From NCBI GenBank assembly GCA_009746045.1, contig RPFO01000213.1, forward strand, positions 8,497,814-8,559,813: a DNA stretch of 62,000 nucleotides, written 5' to 3'. The stretch is from Mesostigma viride. Taxonomy: Eukaryota; Streptophyta; Mesostigmatophyceae; Mesostigmatales; Mesostigmataceae. Below the pieces are notes generated by a model, which worked only from the letters and a program-made list of their open reading frames with translations, made no database searches and was not told the origin of the DNA. The position numbers and the translations under genes are program-made. Shown piece after piece: positions 22,022 to 35,300 of this stretch (its first letter is position 1; each line of letters begins with the position of its first letter).

Positions 22022-25000
22022 ATGACGGCCGAGAGATTCCCCTACTCCTCTGCGGAGTTGAAACGGGTGAAGGCCGTGCAGTTTGGTATCCTTTCTCCAG
22101 ATGACATCGTAAGTTGCCATGACGCTGGCCGCTCTTTTGTTGGCATGTATTGTGGCCTTAGCATAGGAGAATAGCGTGCGTGGAGCCCATTCATGATTGA
22201 CAGTGCCCAAGTTTTTTTTTTCCCTTTCCCATATGCGTGCTTTTGTCAGCTCGAGATGTCGGTCGCGAAGATTGAGTTCTCCGAGACGTATGACGCCAAG
22301 ACCGGCAGTATCAAGACCGGAGGATTGTCCGACCTGCGCATGGGCACGGTTGACAAAACGCTGAAATGTGCCACCTGCTCTGGAAATCACATCGATTGTC
22401 CTGGGCATTTCGGCCACATAGAACTTGCAAAGCCGATGCTACACGTCGGCTTTTTACAGACCATCCTGAAGGTTCTACGGTGTGTCTGCTTCAATTGTTC
22501 CAAGCTGCTCGCGGACCAGGTGAGCCGTTGCCGGCGTTTATCACCTGCCTCGCGCGATTGGACCAAACTCGCTCAGTTTTTCTATTATGAGGGCGGGTAG
22601 TTCGGAAGGAAAAGCTCTCCTCATACTTTCAGCTGGGTAATTTCTTTTCTGGCTACCTGGTTCTTTGTCTACCTCGGATTGCATCATCTGATCGCTTTTG
22701 TAGCACGTGGGCAGTGCGCTGCGTTGGTTCCTTTCGCCCCTCATTTCCCCCAGCTTGGCCAATGCTGCCTGTTCACTTGCCACTCCAATAGGCACCAATA
22801 GGCACCAACTGGCACCAATAGGCACCAATAGGCACCAATAGGCACCAATAGGCACCAATATGCAGCGCCTTGATTTTCAGCATGTTACTAGAACAGGCTG
22901 CTATCATGTGTTTTGGCCAAGGTGACCTCTACCCTACTCACATTACCCTGGCTTGTTGTTTTGTTTGACGGCCCTGTTGAACACTTGGGGTTAATAGTTG
23001 AGTGGTTAGTCAGGTGGTTGAGTATGCGGCTGCGGTCATAGAACTTTTGTCATCATCTCAGGGACTAGAATCACTCTTCTTCGCTTTTTGTGAGCCCGAT
23101 GCCCTGCGCTCCTGGTAGTTCCATGATTCCTATCTCATATAGTAGATTATTATCATTACTATGATGACTATTAGAGAGCCCAGAAAGCTCCTTTCATGTT
23201 TGTGTGTGCCCTTGTTGGCCTGGCCTTTCCCGTGGTCACCAGATGATGCTGGCGGCTTTTTTGTCTTTTTGATGGTCTCGTGGTGGTGCTTGTGTATTGC
23301 TCCTGTGATGTGGCATGATGCGTGTCACTTGCTTCTGCACACTTAATCTTGGTCTTGCTTTAGTTTTGCTTTTGGTTTGGCATCTTGGTTTGGCTTCTTA
23401 GTTTGGCTTCTTGGGATGACAAAAGTCCAAGCATGCGCGCTCCCGTGCGGTGCTGTGACGTCATGATGGCCCACATGGCTTCCTGTGTGGTGTTGTGATG
23501 CACGGGATCAGGACACACGTTGGGTCATGTGGTGTTGTGTAATGACATGAACGTGTGATAATAAACGGTCCCCCCCCCCCCCCCCCCAGAATGACATAAA
23601 GTTCAAGCAAGCGCGCGCCAGTTACCGCAACCCGGCGCAGCGGCTTCGGCGAATGGTGGAGATCTGCCGCACAAAGGCCATCTGCGAGGGGTGGGTCTTA
23701 GCAACCAGCAGTAGCAACCAGCATCAGAAAGGCTGCATTATTAACCAGCATAATTAACCAGCGTTAGCAACCAGCATTAGCAACCATGATAGCGTATGGA
23801 TGAGCCCATGTCCCATGATGGCGCCACTCAGGCCTTCCGAATTTCACAATTTTAGACGCCCGCTGCGGGCGCGTGGCCCGCTGTCACCCATCTTTCCATG
23901 TGGTCGTACCATTTAATCCGTGAAGCTCATTTTTATCATCACCCCTCAACCTGTCAACTTATCTTCATCCAACTGAATTCTCTTTTTTGTGATCGCAGCA
24001 CATCCGCCTGCTTTGACCCTTCATACTCTCTGCACCGCGTGTCTGCATCCCACCTACCTGTTCCCATCCACGCCTACTATGCGCCCACCAATACTCACGC
24101 GTCCCAAGGGAAAGCTGTTCCTTCCAACAGACTCCCTTCTCCCATCTGCCAATCTCCCCCAGCCCGCAGCCTCAATCTTCCCTGCCTTCGCTACATTACC
24201 CACCCACCAATACCAACCCAAATCCATTTCACCACCAACACTATCACCTCACACACGTACACGTACATGCTTTGCGTCCGCCAGCACGACGGAGGAGCTC
24301 GGCGAGGTGCCTGACGACGAGGCCATGGAGGACGGCGTGGGGGTCAAGAAGAGTGGCGGTTGCGGGTGCCTGCAGCCAAAGCTGAGCGTGGATGGGATGA
24401 AGATCATGGCGGAGTTCAAGGCCACGCGCAAGCGGGATGACGAGTCCATGCTGCCCGAGCCGGTGGAGAGGCGGCAGCAGCTGACGGCCGAGAGGGTGCG
24501 TGCCGGCCTTTTCTTTTGTTGGTTTGTTGGTTCGTCAGGTTTGTTAGGTTTGTTAGGTTTTAGAGGCGGTTTGGTGGCTTGGTGGCTTGTTGGTTGGTTG
24601 GTTTGTTGGGTTTTAGAGGTGGCAGCAGTTTTACGGCGGGGAGGGCGTGTTGTTGGTTTTTTGTGGGAGCGGCGGCCACAAGAGTGCGCGCCTTTCTTGT
24701 TGTTGCTTTGTTGTTTTGTTGCTTTGTTGCTTTGTTGCTTTGTTGCTTTGTTGCTTTGTTGCTTTGTTGCTTTGTTGCTTTGTTGCTTTGTTGCTTTGTT
24801 GCTTTGTTGCTTTGTTGCTTTGTTGCTTTGTTGCTTTGTTGCTTTGTTGCTTTGTTGCTTTGTTGCTTTGTTGCTTTGTTGCTTTGTTGCTTTGTTGCTT
24901 TGTTGCTTTGTTGCTTTGTTGCTTTGTTGCTTTGTTGCTTCCTCGCTTCCTCGCTTCCTCGCTTCCTCGCTTCCTCGCTTCCTCGCTTCCTCGCTTCCTC

Positions 25001-26351
25001 GCTTCCTCGCTTCCTCGCTTCCTCGCTTCCTCGCTTCCTCGCTTCCTCGCTTCCTCGCTTCCTCGCTTCCTCGCTTCCTCGCTTCCTCGCTTCCTCGCTT
25101 CCTCGCTTCCTCGCTTCCTCGCTTCCTCGCTTCCTCGCTTCCTCGCTTCCTCGCTTCCTCGCTTCCTCGCTTCCTCGCTTCCTCGCTTCCTCGCTTCCTC
25201 GCTTCCTCGCTTCCTCGCTTCCTCGCTTCCTCGCTTCCTCGCTTCCTCGCTTCCTCGCTTCCTCGCTTCCTCGCTTCCTCGCTTCCTCGCTTCCTCGCTT
25301 CCTCGCTTCCTCGCTTCCTCGCTTCCTCGCTTCCTCGCTTCCTCGCTTCCTCGCTTCCTCGCTTCCTCGCTTCCTCGCTTCCTCGCTTCCTCGCTTCCTC
25401 GCTTCCTCGCTTCCTCGCTTCCCCGCTTCCTCGCTTCCTCGCTTCCTCGCTTCCTCGCTTCCTCGCTTCCTCGCTTCCTCGCTTCCTCGCTTCCTCGCTT
25501 CCTCGCTTCCTCGCTTCCTCGCTTCCTCGCTTCCTCGCTTCCTCGCTTCCTCGCTTCCTCGCTTCCTCGCTTCCTCGCTTCCTCGCTTCCTCGCTTCCTC
25601 GCTTCCTCGCTTCCTCGCTTCCTCGCTTCCTCGCTTCCTCGCTTCCTCGCTTCCTCGCTTCCTCGCTTCCTCGCTTCCTCGCTTCCTCGCTTCCTCGCGT
25701 CGTCGCGTCGTCGTGTTGTCGCTTTGTTGCTTTGTTGCTTTGCTGGCTTGTTGCAAGGTATGGTGCGGTGGAGCCGTCAGCAGCTGAGAGGGTGGGTTGG
25801 TTGTGCTGACTGGTTGCGGAGTTTGGTGTTTGTCTGCATGGGAGTGGATGTCAGAGTACGTGAGGGAGCTGTCAGTTGGGTTGCAGTGTGCTGTGCGGTG
25901 GACCTGCGGTAGCAGTTATCGACTGAGAGTGTGACTTGGTGGTGGCTCAGATGGTGGTGGTGCTGCTGATAAGGCCCAGTGGTTTATTGAGCGGGGGCAT
26001 GGTGGCCTGTTGCAGCGTGCCTCGCACTCCATCCTTTGGAAAGTGTCCTGCGTTCTTTGGAAAGTGTCGATTGGTCTATTGAGAGGACGCTCGTGACAGA
26101 CGACGGTAAATGAATGCCTCCGATGCAGAGGAAACACGATGATGCCCACACCATGCCTGATAAGTTTCCGTCAACAGCGTGAAGGATATAAGCCCTCTGC
26201 CCCCCTCTTTTTTTCGTTCTTTTCCCAAATCGATTCCCTTCTTCCCGGACGAATCCCCCATTCCCACCTACCCGCCCCGCATTTTCAAGTCCCTGGGCAA
26301 TCCCTTTGGACCCCACCCCACATCACCCCCTGCCCCCCATTAACAACCCCC

Positions 26352-26384
<33 letters not shown>

Positions 26385-29300
26385 GCGCGCACAACGGCAG
26401 ATCCACGAGATCTTCAAGGCCATCTCGGACGAGGACTGCCGGCTGATGGGCCTTAACCCGACGTATGCGCGGCCGGACTGGATGATCATCACCGTGCTCC
26501 CGGTGCCGCCGCCGCCCGTGCGGCCCGCCGTGCAGATGGACAGCAATGCGCGCAGCGAGGTAAGGGGGAGGGGCAGCGCGTGGCGGCAAGGGGCAGGGTG
26601 AGGGCTGGGTAGGGGGAGGGGTGAAGGGCCATGAGGTTAGGGGTGTTGGGGTGAGGGGTGGAGAGTGAGGTGGGGGGCATGTGCAGGGTAGGGGGAAGAG
26701 GCAGGCTGGCGGGTGGGTCGGCAGGCAGGCAGACAGGTGGGCGGGCGGGCACTGATAGGGCACTCTTCATCCCCTTGGGTGGGCTTTGCTAAGTGGTTAT
26801 TTCCGTGCCCTCACGGTCCCCCACTTCACTCCTCCCTTCACACGCACACACGCACACATGCACGCAGGCACACAGACACAATATGCACACACAGAAACAT
26901 GCACACACAAACACAGTATGCACACACAGAAACATGCACACACGCACACATGCACACACAGACACATGCACGGCACCCACCCATGCACGGCACCCACCTC
27001 ACACGCAAATTGCTCACACGCCGCCCCCCTTCAGTTACCCCTTGCCATGTTCCACCATGCCCACCACCCCAGGATGACCTCACACACAAGCTGGCGGAAG
27101 CGGTCACTCATCACAGCAACACGGACGCACAAACGCTCACACACTGCCCCCTACGATTTCCCCTTGGTCCCCAACCACTTGACCCACCACCCCAGGACGA
27201 CCTCACGCACAAGCTGGCGGAGATCATCCGCCACAACAACACGCTGCGCCGGCAGGACCAGAGCGGCGCAGCCCCCCACATACTCAATGAGTACACCGCG
27301 CTTCTGCAGTTCCACGTCGCCACCTACTTCGACAACGAGCTGCCGGGGCAGCCCCGGGTGAGCGGTGGCTCGGTGTAGAGGAGGAAACAATCCTAGACAT
27401 GGGAACGACAGGCCATTGTTAAATGTTTGTAAATAAGAGCGAAAAGGAGGATATAAGAGTATGTACGAGCATCAGGCGTGGCCGTTTTACTCGCCATGGC
27501 TATGGGTAAAGAGTAACAAGCGCATCTGGCTTTCTTGCCATGGCCATAGATATACGAACAAGAGGGGCTGCTGCCTTTCTCGCCATCACCATGGATCGCC
27601 AACGGGACTTCCAGCCAGCGCCTGTTGCAGCCTGCGACGGTCATTCTCATAACCCTCCCCTTAACCATCCACAAGGGGAAACCCCATTCTTTCCCCGTGA
27701 AATTTTGGGTACCATATTGATTCTGTGAACGTCCCCTCGCAGGCGACCCAGCGCAGCGGGCGGCCCATCAAGTCCATCTGCCAGCGGCTTAAGGCCAAGG
27801 AGGGCCGTATCCGCGGCAACCTCATGGGCAAGCGCGTCGACTTCTCCGCGCGCACGGTCATCACGGCCGACCCCAACATCGGCATCGACGAGCTGGGTGT
27901 TCCCTGGAGCATCGCGCTCAACCTGACCTATCCGGAGACCGTCACGCCCTACAACATCGAACGGTAGGCAACCAGACCCATCCGTGGTGCCCCCCGTTGC
28001 TCCCCCTTTGAGGCAAACACACGATGTAGTTCCACTAGAATATGTTCCCCCTGTGTGGCCCAGTTCCCTAATAAGGAACCTGTGCCTCCCCCTGACACAG
28101 TCTTCTTTCCGTTTCTTTCTCCTCACGGGTTTCCCCATTCGTTGCTGATTCGTTCCCCCGTGCATGGCTCCTTTTGTCCCGTTTTGCGTGGCTTCTTCCT
28201 CCACTTTTTCTCCCCCCTTGCGTGGTTCCACTTTATACACATCCCCCCCCCGTTGCGCTTTTCCATCGTTCGCTCCCCCTTGCACGTTGTGGGCCAGGCT
28301 GCAAAAGCTGGTGGAGAACGGCCCCCACCCGCCACCTGGCGAGACGGGCGCGCGTTACATCATCCGCGAGGACGGCAAACGCCAGGACCTGCGCTACCTG
28401 CAGAAGAGCAGCGACCGCCACCTGGAGTATGGCTACAAGGTGAGCGTGGATTCGTGCCTCCTGCTTGGCGGGGTGGTGTCTCTTGGCTATTCTAGTTTAC
28501 GATCAACAGCAACAACTGCGCTATGGAGTTTGATTACAAGGCGGGCAGTGTACCTATGCATGCAGACACACGCGCGCACACACACACATACGTACAACAT
28601 AATTAAAATATGACGATAGTACTATTAATATTATTGAATACTGTCATCAATAGTTTTATCAATAGTAGTATTTCATTGATTAATCAACTGCCCACGACCA
28701 CTCCCACTTCATATGGCACGCCCCTGCAGGTGGAGCGCCACCTCCAGAACGGCGACGCGGTCCTCTTCAACCGCCAGCCGTCCCTCCACAAGATGTCCAT
28801 CATGGGGCACCGCGTCAAGGTCATGCCCTTCTCCACCTTCCGCCTCAACCTGTCGGTCACCTCGCCCTACAACGCCGACTTTGACGGCGACGAGATGAAC
28901 ATGCACGTCCCCCAGACGTTTGAGACGCGGGCCGAAGTGCACGAGCTCATGATGGTGCCCAAGTGCATCGTCTCGCCGCAGAGCAACCGGCCTGTTATCG
29001 GTATCGTGCAGGACACGCTGCTCGCGTCGCGCAAGATCACAAAGCGGGACACGTTCATTAAGAAGGTGTGATAAGGGCATATCCTGTATACTAAATTTCC
29101 TTGGAGTGCGACCAAACGGTGCGGCTTGGCCAAGCGACCCGTTTTTTTGCGAACCGAGCCAGGTTTTGGATTGTGTTGCAGTTCATCAAGACGCTAGCAT
29201 GTGTGATACCATGCGGTGGTTAGTATTAGATGATTTCGGTGGATAGGATGTCGGGGGATATGATGTCAGTGAGACACCCCAGCGCAGGCCTGGTTCTTGC

Positions 29301-32300
29301 AAGATCTTTTGAGATTGTTTGGGGAAGCTCGCGCCTGCCTTTCTCGTATCCGCGCTTGACAACTCGTTCAGGATGATGGAGCTGGATGGAGGTGGAAATG
29401 CGTAGCAATAAGCGTACTTTTTTTGTCAACCGCGTTCTTGTCAAGGCGGTGGGCAAACCTGGTTGCTGGGTTGATGGCCAGCCACGGGATGCCTCACTTC
29501 CTTTTCCCTGCACGCCATGCCCTCCTCGTATGAATAAAATTAGTTCTCCCCCCCATCCCTTCTCCACAGGATGTCTCCCCTACCCCCAATACCCCTTACC
29601 CCACTGCAGGATGTCTTCTAGATCATCCTCACTTTCCTGGCTGTGCCACCCTCCTTGTTACCTAACGCTCCCCTTCTTACAAGTCCCCCTCGCGCGCCTT
29701 GTTCTCACAGTTGTCATTGTCTTCTCCTCTGCTATGCCCCCTCACTTGTTTCCTCCATCCCCCCCTCCACCCCTCGCAGGACGTGTTCTACAACATCCTC
29801 ATGTGGCTCGAGGACTTCGACGGCAACATCCCCGTGCCCACCATCCTCAAGCCGGAGCCCCTCTGGACGGGCAAGCAGGTCTTCAGCCTGATCATCCCCA
29901 ACGTGAACCTCATCCGCTTCTCCGCGTGGCACCCGGACGGGGAGAACACGGAGATCTCCCCCGGGGACACCAAGGTGCGCATCGAGCAGGGGCAGCTGCT
30001 GTGCGGGACGCTCTGCAAGAAGACACTGGGCACGTCGGGCGGGTCGCTCATCCACGTCATCTGGGAGGAGCACGGGCCGGATGCGGCGCGGCTCTTCCTC
30101 AAGCACTGCCAGCAGCTCGTCAACTACTGGCTGCTCCAGGTAGGTGGGCGGCATGGCAGGGTGGTGGCTTCGGCGCTGCAGTGTTTTGCCCAAGGCTTGT
30201 TGGTGGCTTGCTAGGCTTGGCGAGGCAACGCCTCGCTCAAAGACGTTGGGTTGCAGGCTTTTAGGGATCTGTTGCTTGTAGGAAGGCAATTGGTAATTTG
30301 AATGGCCATATGAAGAAACTTGGAAGAGATCGTCGGTTAATACAGGCTACATCAAGGGCTACATGACTATCTAATGCAGAAACGTGGAAGAGATCGTTGG
30401 TTAATACAGGCTACATCAAGGGCTACATGACTATTTAATGCAGCATTGTGCGCGGTTTATTTGGTCGATGAAGCTGAATGGCCATGGCGCAAACGTGTTC
30501 CTGTATGTACAGGCCTTAATAAACCTCAGGTACGCCGGCATGTGGGTTTTGATATTGCCGTTGATGTCATTGTCATGGATAATATATGTCGTTATTCATA
30601 AAAATGTTCCTTTTACTTACCTTCATGAAGCCCTTCCTTGGGCTTCTTTATCCGCATCAGCGACACGCTCGCTAGTTGCTAATATGGGTGGTCACCCATG
30701 CTCATGGGTCTCTTTTGTTCTACTGGCTATTTACGTCTATCTATTGCTATCTCCCCCCGCGTGGGCTTTTCCATCGGCATCGGTGGCACGATATCCTCAC
30801 CCATGTACCTATGCGGCTTGTGCGGCACCTTGCGCATGCTCTCATCAGGTGGGCTTCTCCATCGGCATCGGCGACACGATCGCGGACGAGGCGACGATGC
30901 AAACGATCAACGACACGATCGCGCGCGCCAAGAACGAGGTGAAGGAGCTGATCAAGATCGCGCAGGACAAGCAGCTCGAGGCGCAGCCGGGGCGCACGCT
31001 GCAGGAGTCGTTTGAGAACCGTGTCAACCAGGTACAGGCGACTACTTTGTTGTGTGAGAGTTATGTCAAAGATTACTGTGTTGTGTGAGAGTTATGTCTA
31101 CTAGGGATGGTTGTATGGACTACTTGAAACCAAGCTGGGCCAGAACCGCATTAACCAGGTATGAGGTTGTTAAGTGCAGTAGATCAACCGGCGGGCGGAA
31201 GGGGGGAAGTAACACATCAACCAGGTGGGTGGATGTGATTGTGTCACATCAACAAGGATCGGCTTGATTATCACTGTAACAAGGTATGGATCTGAGGATC
31301 ACGGCAACAAGGCATGGATCTGAGGATCACGGCAACAAGGTAGGCGTTCGAGGACAAATGTGCTGTGTGAGAGCTATGTTAACCAGGTGTGGGGTGGAAC
31401 TGCCTCACCGAGGTGGTGTGTGTGTGCGAGAGATATGGGCCATGTGGTATACCGGCCAGGTCCGTCAACCTGGCCTGGGTTTGAGGATCGCTTCAACCAG
31501 GCGTATGTGTGGGTGTCGGTGTTGTCAACCAGGTGTGGGGGGTACTACATCCCCCCTACACGCCCCCCACCCCATCCCCGGCACTTTCATTCATTTTCAC
31601 TCCCTTCACTCTCTTCCCTGGCCTCCCTTCCGCTCCCCCCTCTCACGTTGCGTTGCCACTTCCCACTCTCTTTGCCTTCCATCCCTGCACCCCAATTCCC
31701 TTCACCCCCCCCAACCCCCACCCACATTTTCCTTTGTGCCCTCTTCCCCCTCCTCCCTCCCCCCCCCCTTCGCCCCAGGTGCTCAACCGCGCGCGCGATG
31801 AGGCCGGCAACAGCGCGCAGAACTCCCTTCACGAGATGAACAACGTCAAGGCCATGGTGACGGCAGGCAGCAAGGGCTCCTTCATCAACATCTCCCAGAT
31901 GATCGCTTGCGTGGGGCAGCAGAATGTGGAGGGCAAGCGCATCCCCTACGGGTTCGTCGACCGCACACTCCCCCACTTCACCAAGGACGACTACGGCCCG
32001 GAGTCGCGTGGCTTCGTCGAGAACTCGTACCTGCGTGGCCTCACCCCGCAGGAGTTTTTCTTCCATGCCATGGGTGGCCGCGAGGGGCTGATTGACACGG
32101 CCGTCAAGACGTCCGAGACGGGGTACATCCAGCGGCGGCTGGTCAAGGCGATGGAGGACGTGATGGTCAAGTACGACGGCACTGTGCGCAACTCGGTTGG
32201 CGACGTCGTGCAGGTGGGCAGTAGAACCAGTGATGTGTGCATGGGGTGGTCGTGCAGTACGCAACAAACCAAACACTCATTCTGCAGGTGGGCAACATCA

Positions 32301-35300
32301 TTCGGTGCTCGCAAGAAACATTTGAACCAGACAGCCAGTGTATGTGTGGGGCAGTGGTGCCCAATGCAATGCAAGAAATCAAGCACACGCCGTGCAGGTG
32401 TGCACGCTCTCCCTTGCTGCTTCTAATCAAACATATTGAAGGGATGGTGGGAACAAGGTCAGGTTAGTTTTATCTTTGGCATGCCATGTTTGGGCCCGGG
32501 TGGCATGGAAAGGGTCGGCCATTCTCCCCCCTTGCCATCCTTCCTCTCCTCGTCCCTGTTTTTTGCTGCTTATTGCTGTTTATTGCTGTGGACGCTTCTG
32601 ACATGTCTCCGTGATTGGTGCTCCTAAATCCATGCCCCTCGCTCCCTCTGGTTCCTGCACGTGGTAGACGGCCATGCTCGCGGTTGCTCACCCATCCTTA
32701 TCGATGCTCAACCAACTGTTGTTGCTTCTAATGCCTTCCCCTCCCCCCCCCCAGTTCCTGTATGGCGAGGACGGCATGGATGCGGTCGCGATTGAGACAC
32801 AGAAGCTCGATTCCCTCCGCATGTCGCGCAAGCAGTTCCGCAAGGCCTATGTCTACGACATCGATGCCCCCGGATTCGCCGACGAATTCCCCGAGTTCGG
32901 CCTCGACGACCCCGGAGCAGACCTTGACCTTCGCCATGCTCTGGAAGAGGAGGTCCGCCAGCTGGAGGAGGACCGGCAGATGCTGCGCCGCGAAATATTC
33001 CAGTCGGGCGAGGCCAACTGGCCGCTCCCCGTCAACCTCAAGCGGCTCATCTGGAATGCGCAGAAGGTGTTTGGCGTGGATGCGCGCAAGACGTGGGACC
33101 TCAAGCCGCAGACGGTGGTCGCAGAGATCAAGAAGCTCTCAGAGAAGCTGCAGGTAAGGACGTGGGGAAGCTATTGGGCCCCCAGCACGTGAGAAGCATG
33201 ATGACTTCTCTTTGAGATGGTGGTGGCGGAGGTCAAGAAGCTCTTGGAGAAGCTGCAGGTAATAGTGTAGGGAAACATTTTCGGTCTCCGCCACAATGCC
33301 ACCACTAGAATCCATCTTTAACGCCAATGAATGTGGGACCGTGGCCGCCAAGGTCAAGAAGCTTTCAGAGAAGTTGCAGGTGAATGCTATGGGTAATCCA
33401 TAGGGTTTGGCTTGTCAAGTAGCTCTCGGAGAAGCTGCAGGTGAATGGGAACAATCACAAACCATAGGGGAGAAGCTACGGGTGCTAGCATAGGGAAAAG
33501 CTGCCGGTGCGACGATACGGGGCTATGAGTGCAATCCTTCACTAGTAGCTTTGTCATGCCGTCTGCCAACCCGGCCTGTTTGCCCCTCGCACTGATCAAA
33601 CCTTAAACGCACCCGCCTTGAAAACCGGAATCCTCTCTTTCCCCTGAACCCCTTCAAACCACAGCCCCTAAGAACTACAACCGCCTTCTTCCCCCAACCA
33701 CCTCAAACCCTCGCCCCCGTAAACGCTAACCTCATGCCCCCTGTAAACCTCACATTACCTCCACCGCTGTCCCCCCCCCTCACTGCAGGTCGTCGTGGGC
33801 AGCGACTCCCTCTCAATTGAGGCCCAGAAGAACGCGACGCTCCTCTTCAACATCCTCCTCCGCTCCACCTTCGCGTCCAAGCCCGTGATCAAGGAGTACC
33901 ACCTGAATGCGGCCTCTTTCCGCTGGATACTGGGAGAGATCGAGACTCGATTCCGGCAGGCCCTGGTCCACCCGGGCGAGATGATTGGCTGTGTGGCGGC
34001 CCAGTCGATCGGCGAGCCAGCCACGCAGATGACGCTCAACACGTTCCACTACGCGGGTGTCTCGGCCAAGAACGTCACGCTGGGCGTGCCCCGCCTGCGC
34101 GAGATCATCAACGTGGCTAAGACGATCAAGACGCCGAGTCTCTCCGTCTTCCTCAAGCCCGAGTTTGCGGCTGAGAAGGAGGAGGCCAAGAAGGTGCAGT
34201 GCGCGCTGGAGTACACGACGCTGCGGTCCGTGACGCACGCGACGGAGATCTATTACGACCCGGACCCTGTCGAGACCGTCATCCCGGAGGACGAGGAGTT
34301 TGTGCGCGCGTACTATGAGGTCGAGGAGGTGCAGCCGGACCGGATCAGTCCCTGGCTGCTTCGCATCGAGCTCAACCGGGAGATGATGGTGGACAAGAAG
34401 CTCTCCCTCGCTGCGATTGCGGAGAAGATCAACGCCGAGTTTGAGGACGACCTGTCGTGCATCTTCACGGACGATAACGCTGAGAAGCTCATCCTGCGGA
34501 TCCGTATCATGAACGATGGCAGTAGCGGGGGGAAGGGGGAGGCCGGGGGGGCCGGGGCAGAGTCGACCCAGTCGGAGGACGACATCTTTCTCAAGAAGAT
34601 TGAGAATAACATGCTCACGGAGATGGCGCTGCGAGGCGTGCCCGCGATCAAAAAGGTGTTTATTCGGGACACCAAGAAGATCAAGTTTGACAAGGACGAC
34701 GCGTACGATTTTGACAAGGAGTGGATGCTCGACACGGACGGGGTCAACTTGATGGCGGTACTCAGCCACGAGGCGGTGGATTCGACGCGCACGACGTGCA
34801 ACCATCTGTCAGAGATCATAACAAGTCTCGGCATCGAAGCGGGTGAGTGCTGTTCCTTGCTATCCAGTGGCGGCTTGAGCTGCTGCTTCTTCGTCCCGCC
34901 CGGTCACCTCCAGTGCGTGGCGTGCTGCTCAAGGGTGATGCTTTTCACTTTTTTTTTCATTGTGTCACTCCCCCCCCCTGCCCCCTTCCAAACTCACCAC
35001 CTCGCCCAGTGCGCGGCGCGCTGCTCAAGGAGCTGCGTGATGTCATCTCTTTCGACGGCTCGTACGTCAACTACCGCCACCTGGCCATCCTGTGCGACGT
35101 GATGACCTACCGAGGCCACTTGATGAGCATCACGCGCCACGGGATCAACCGCGTGGAGACAGGGCCGCTGATGAAGTGCTCCTTCGAGGAGACGGTGGGT
35201 GGGCATGAAGGGATATGGGGAGATGTGTGGGCATTGTTATGGTTGGGCTGTTTACGGGCTTCTGGGAGAGATGTGTGGGCATTGTTATGGTCGGGCTGTT

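Noticed and set aside
24560-25912. 400-600 residue ORFs with repeated RFLASSLP or EEARKRGS
   Set aside because: An 8-base repeat without stops gives a 24-base protein period in every frame. The region lies inside RPB1 intron 4, between exons that join in phase.
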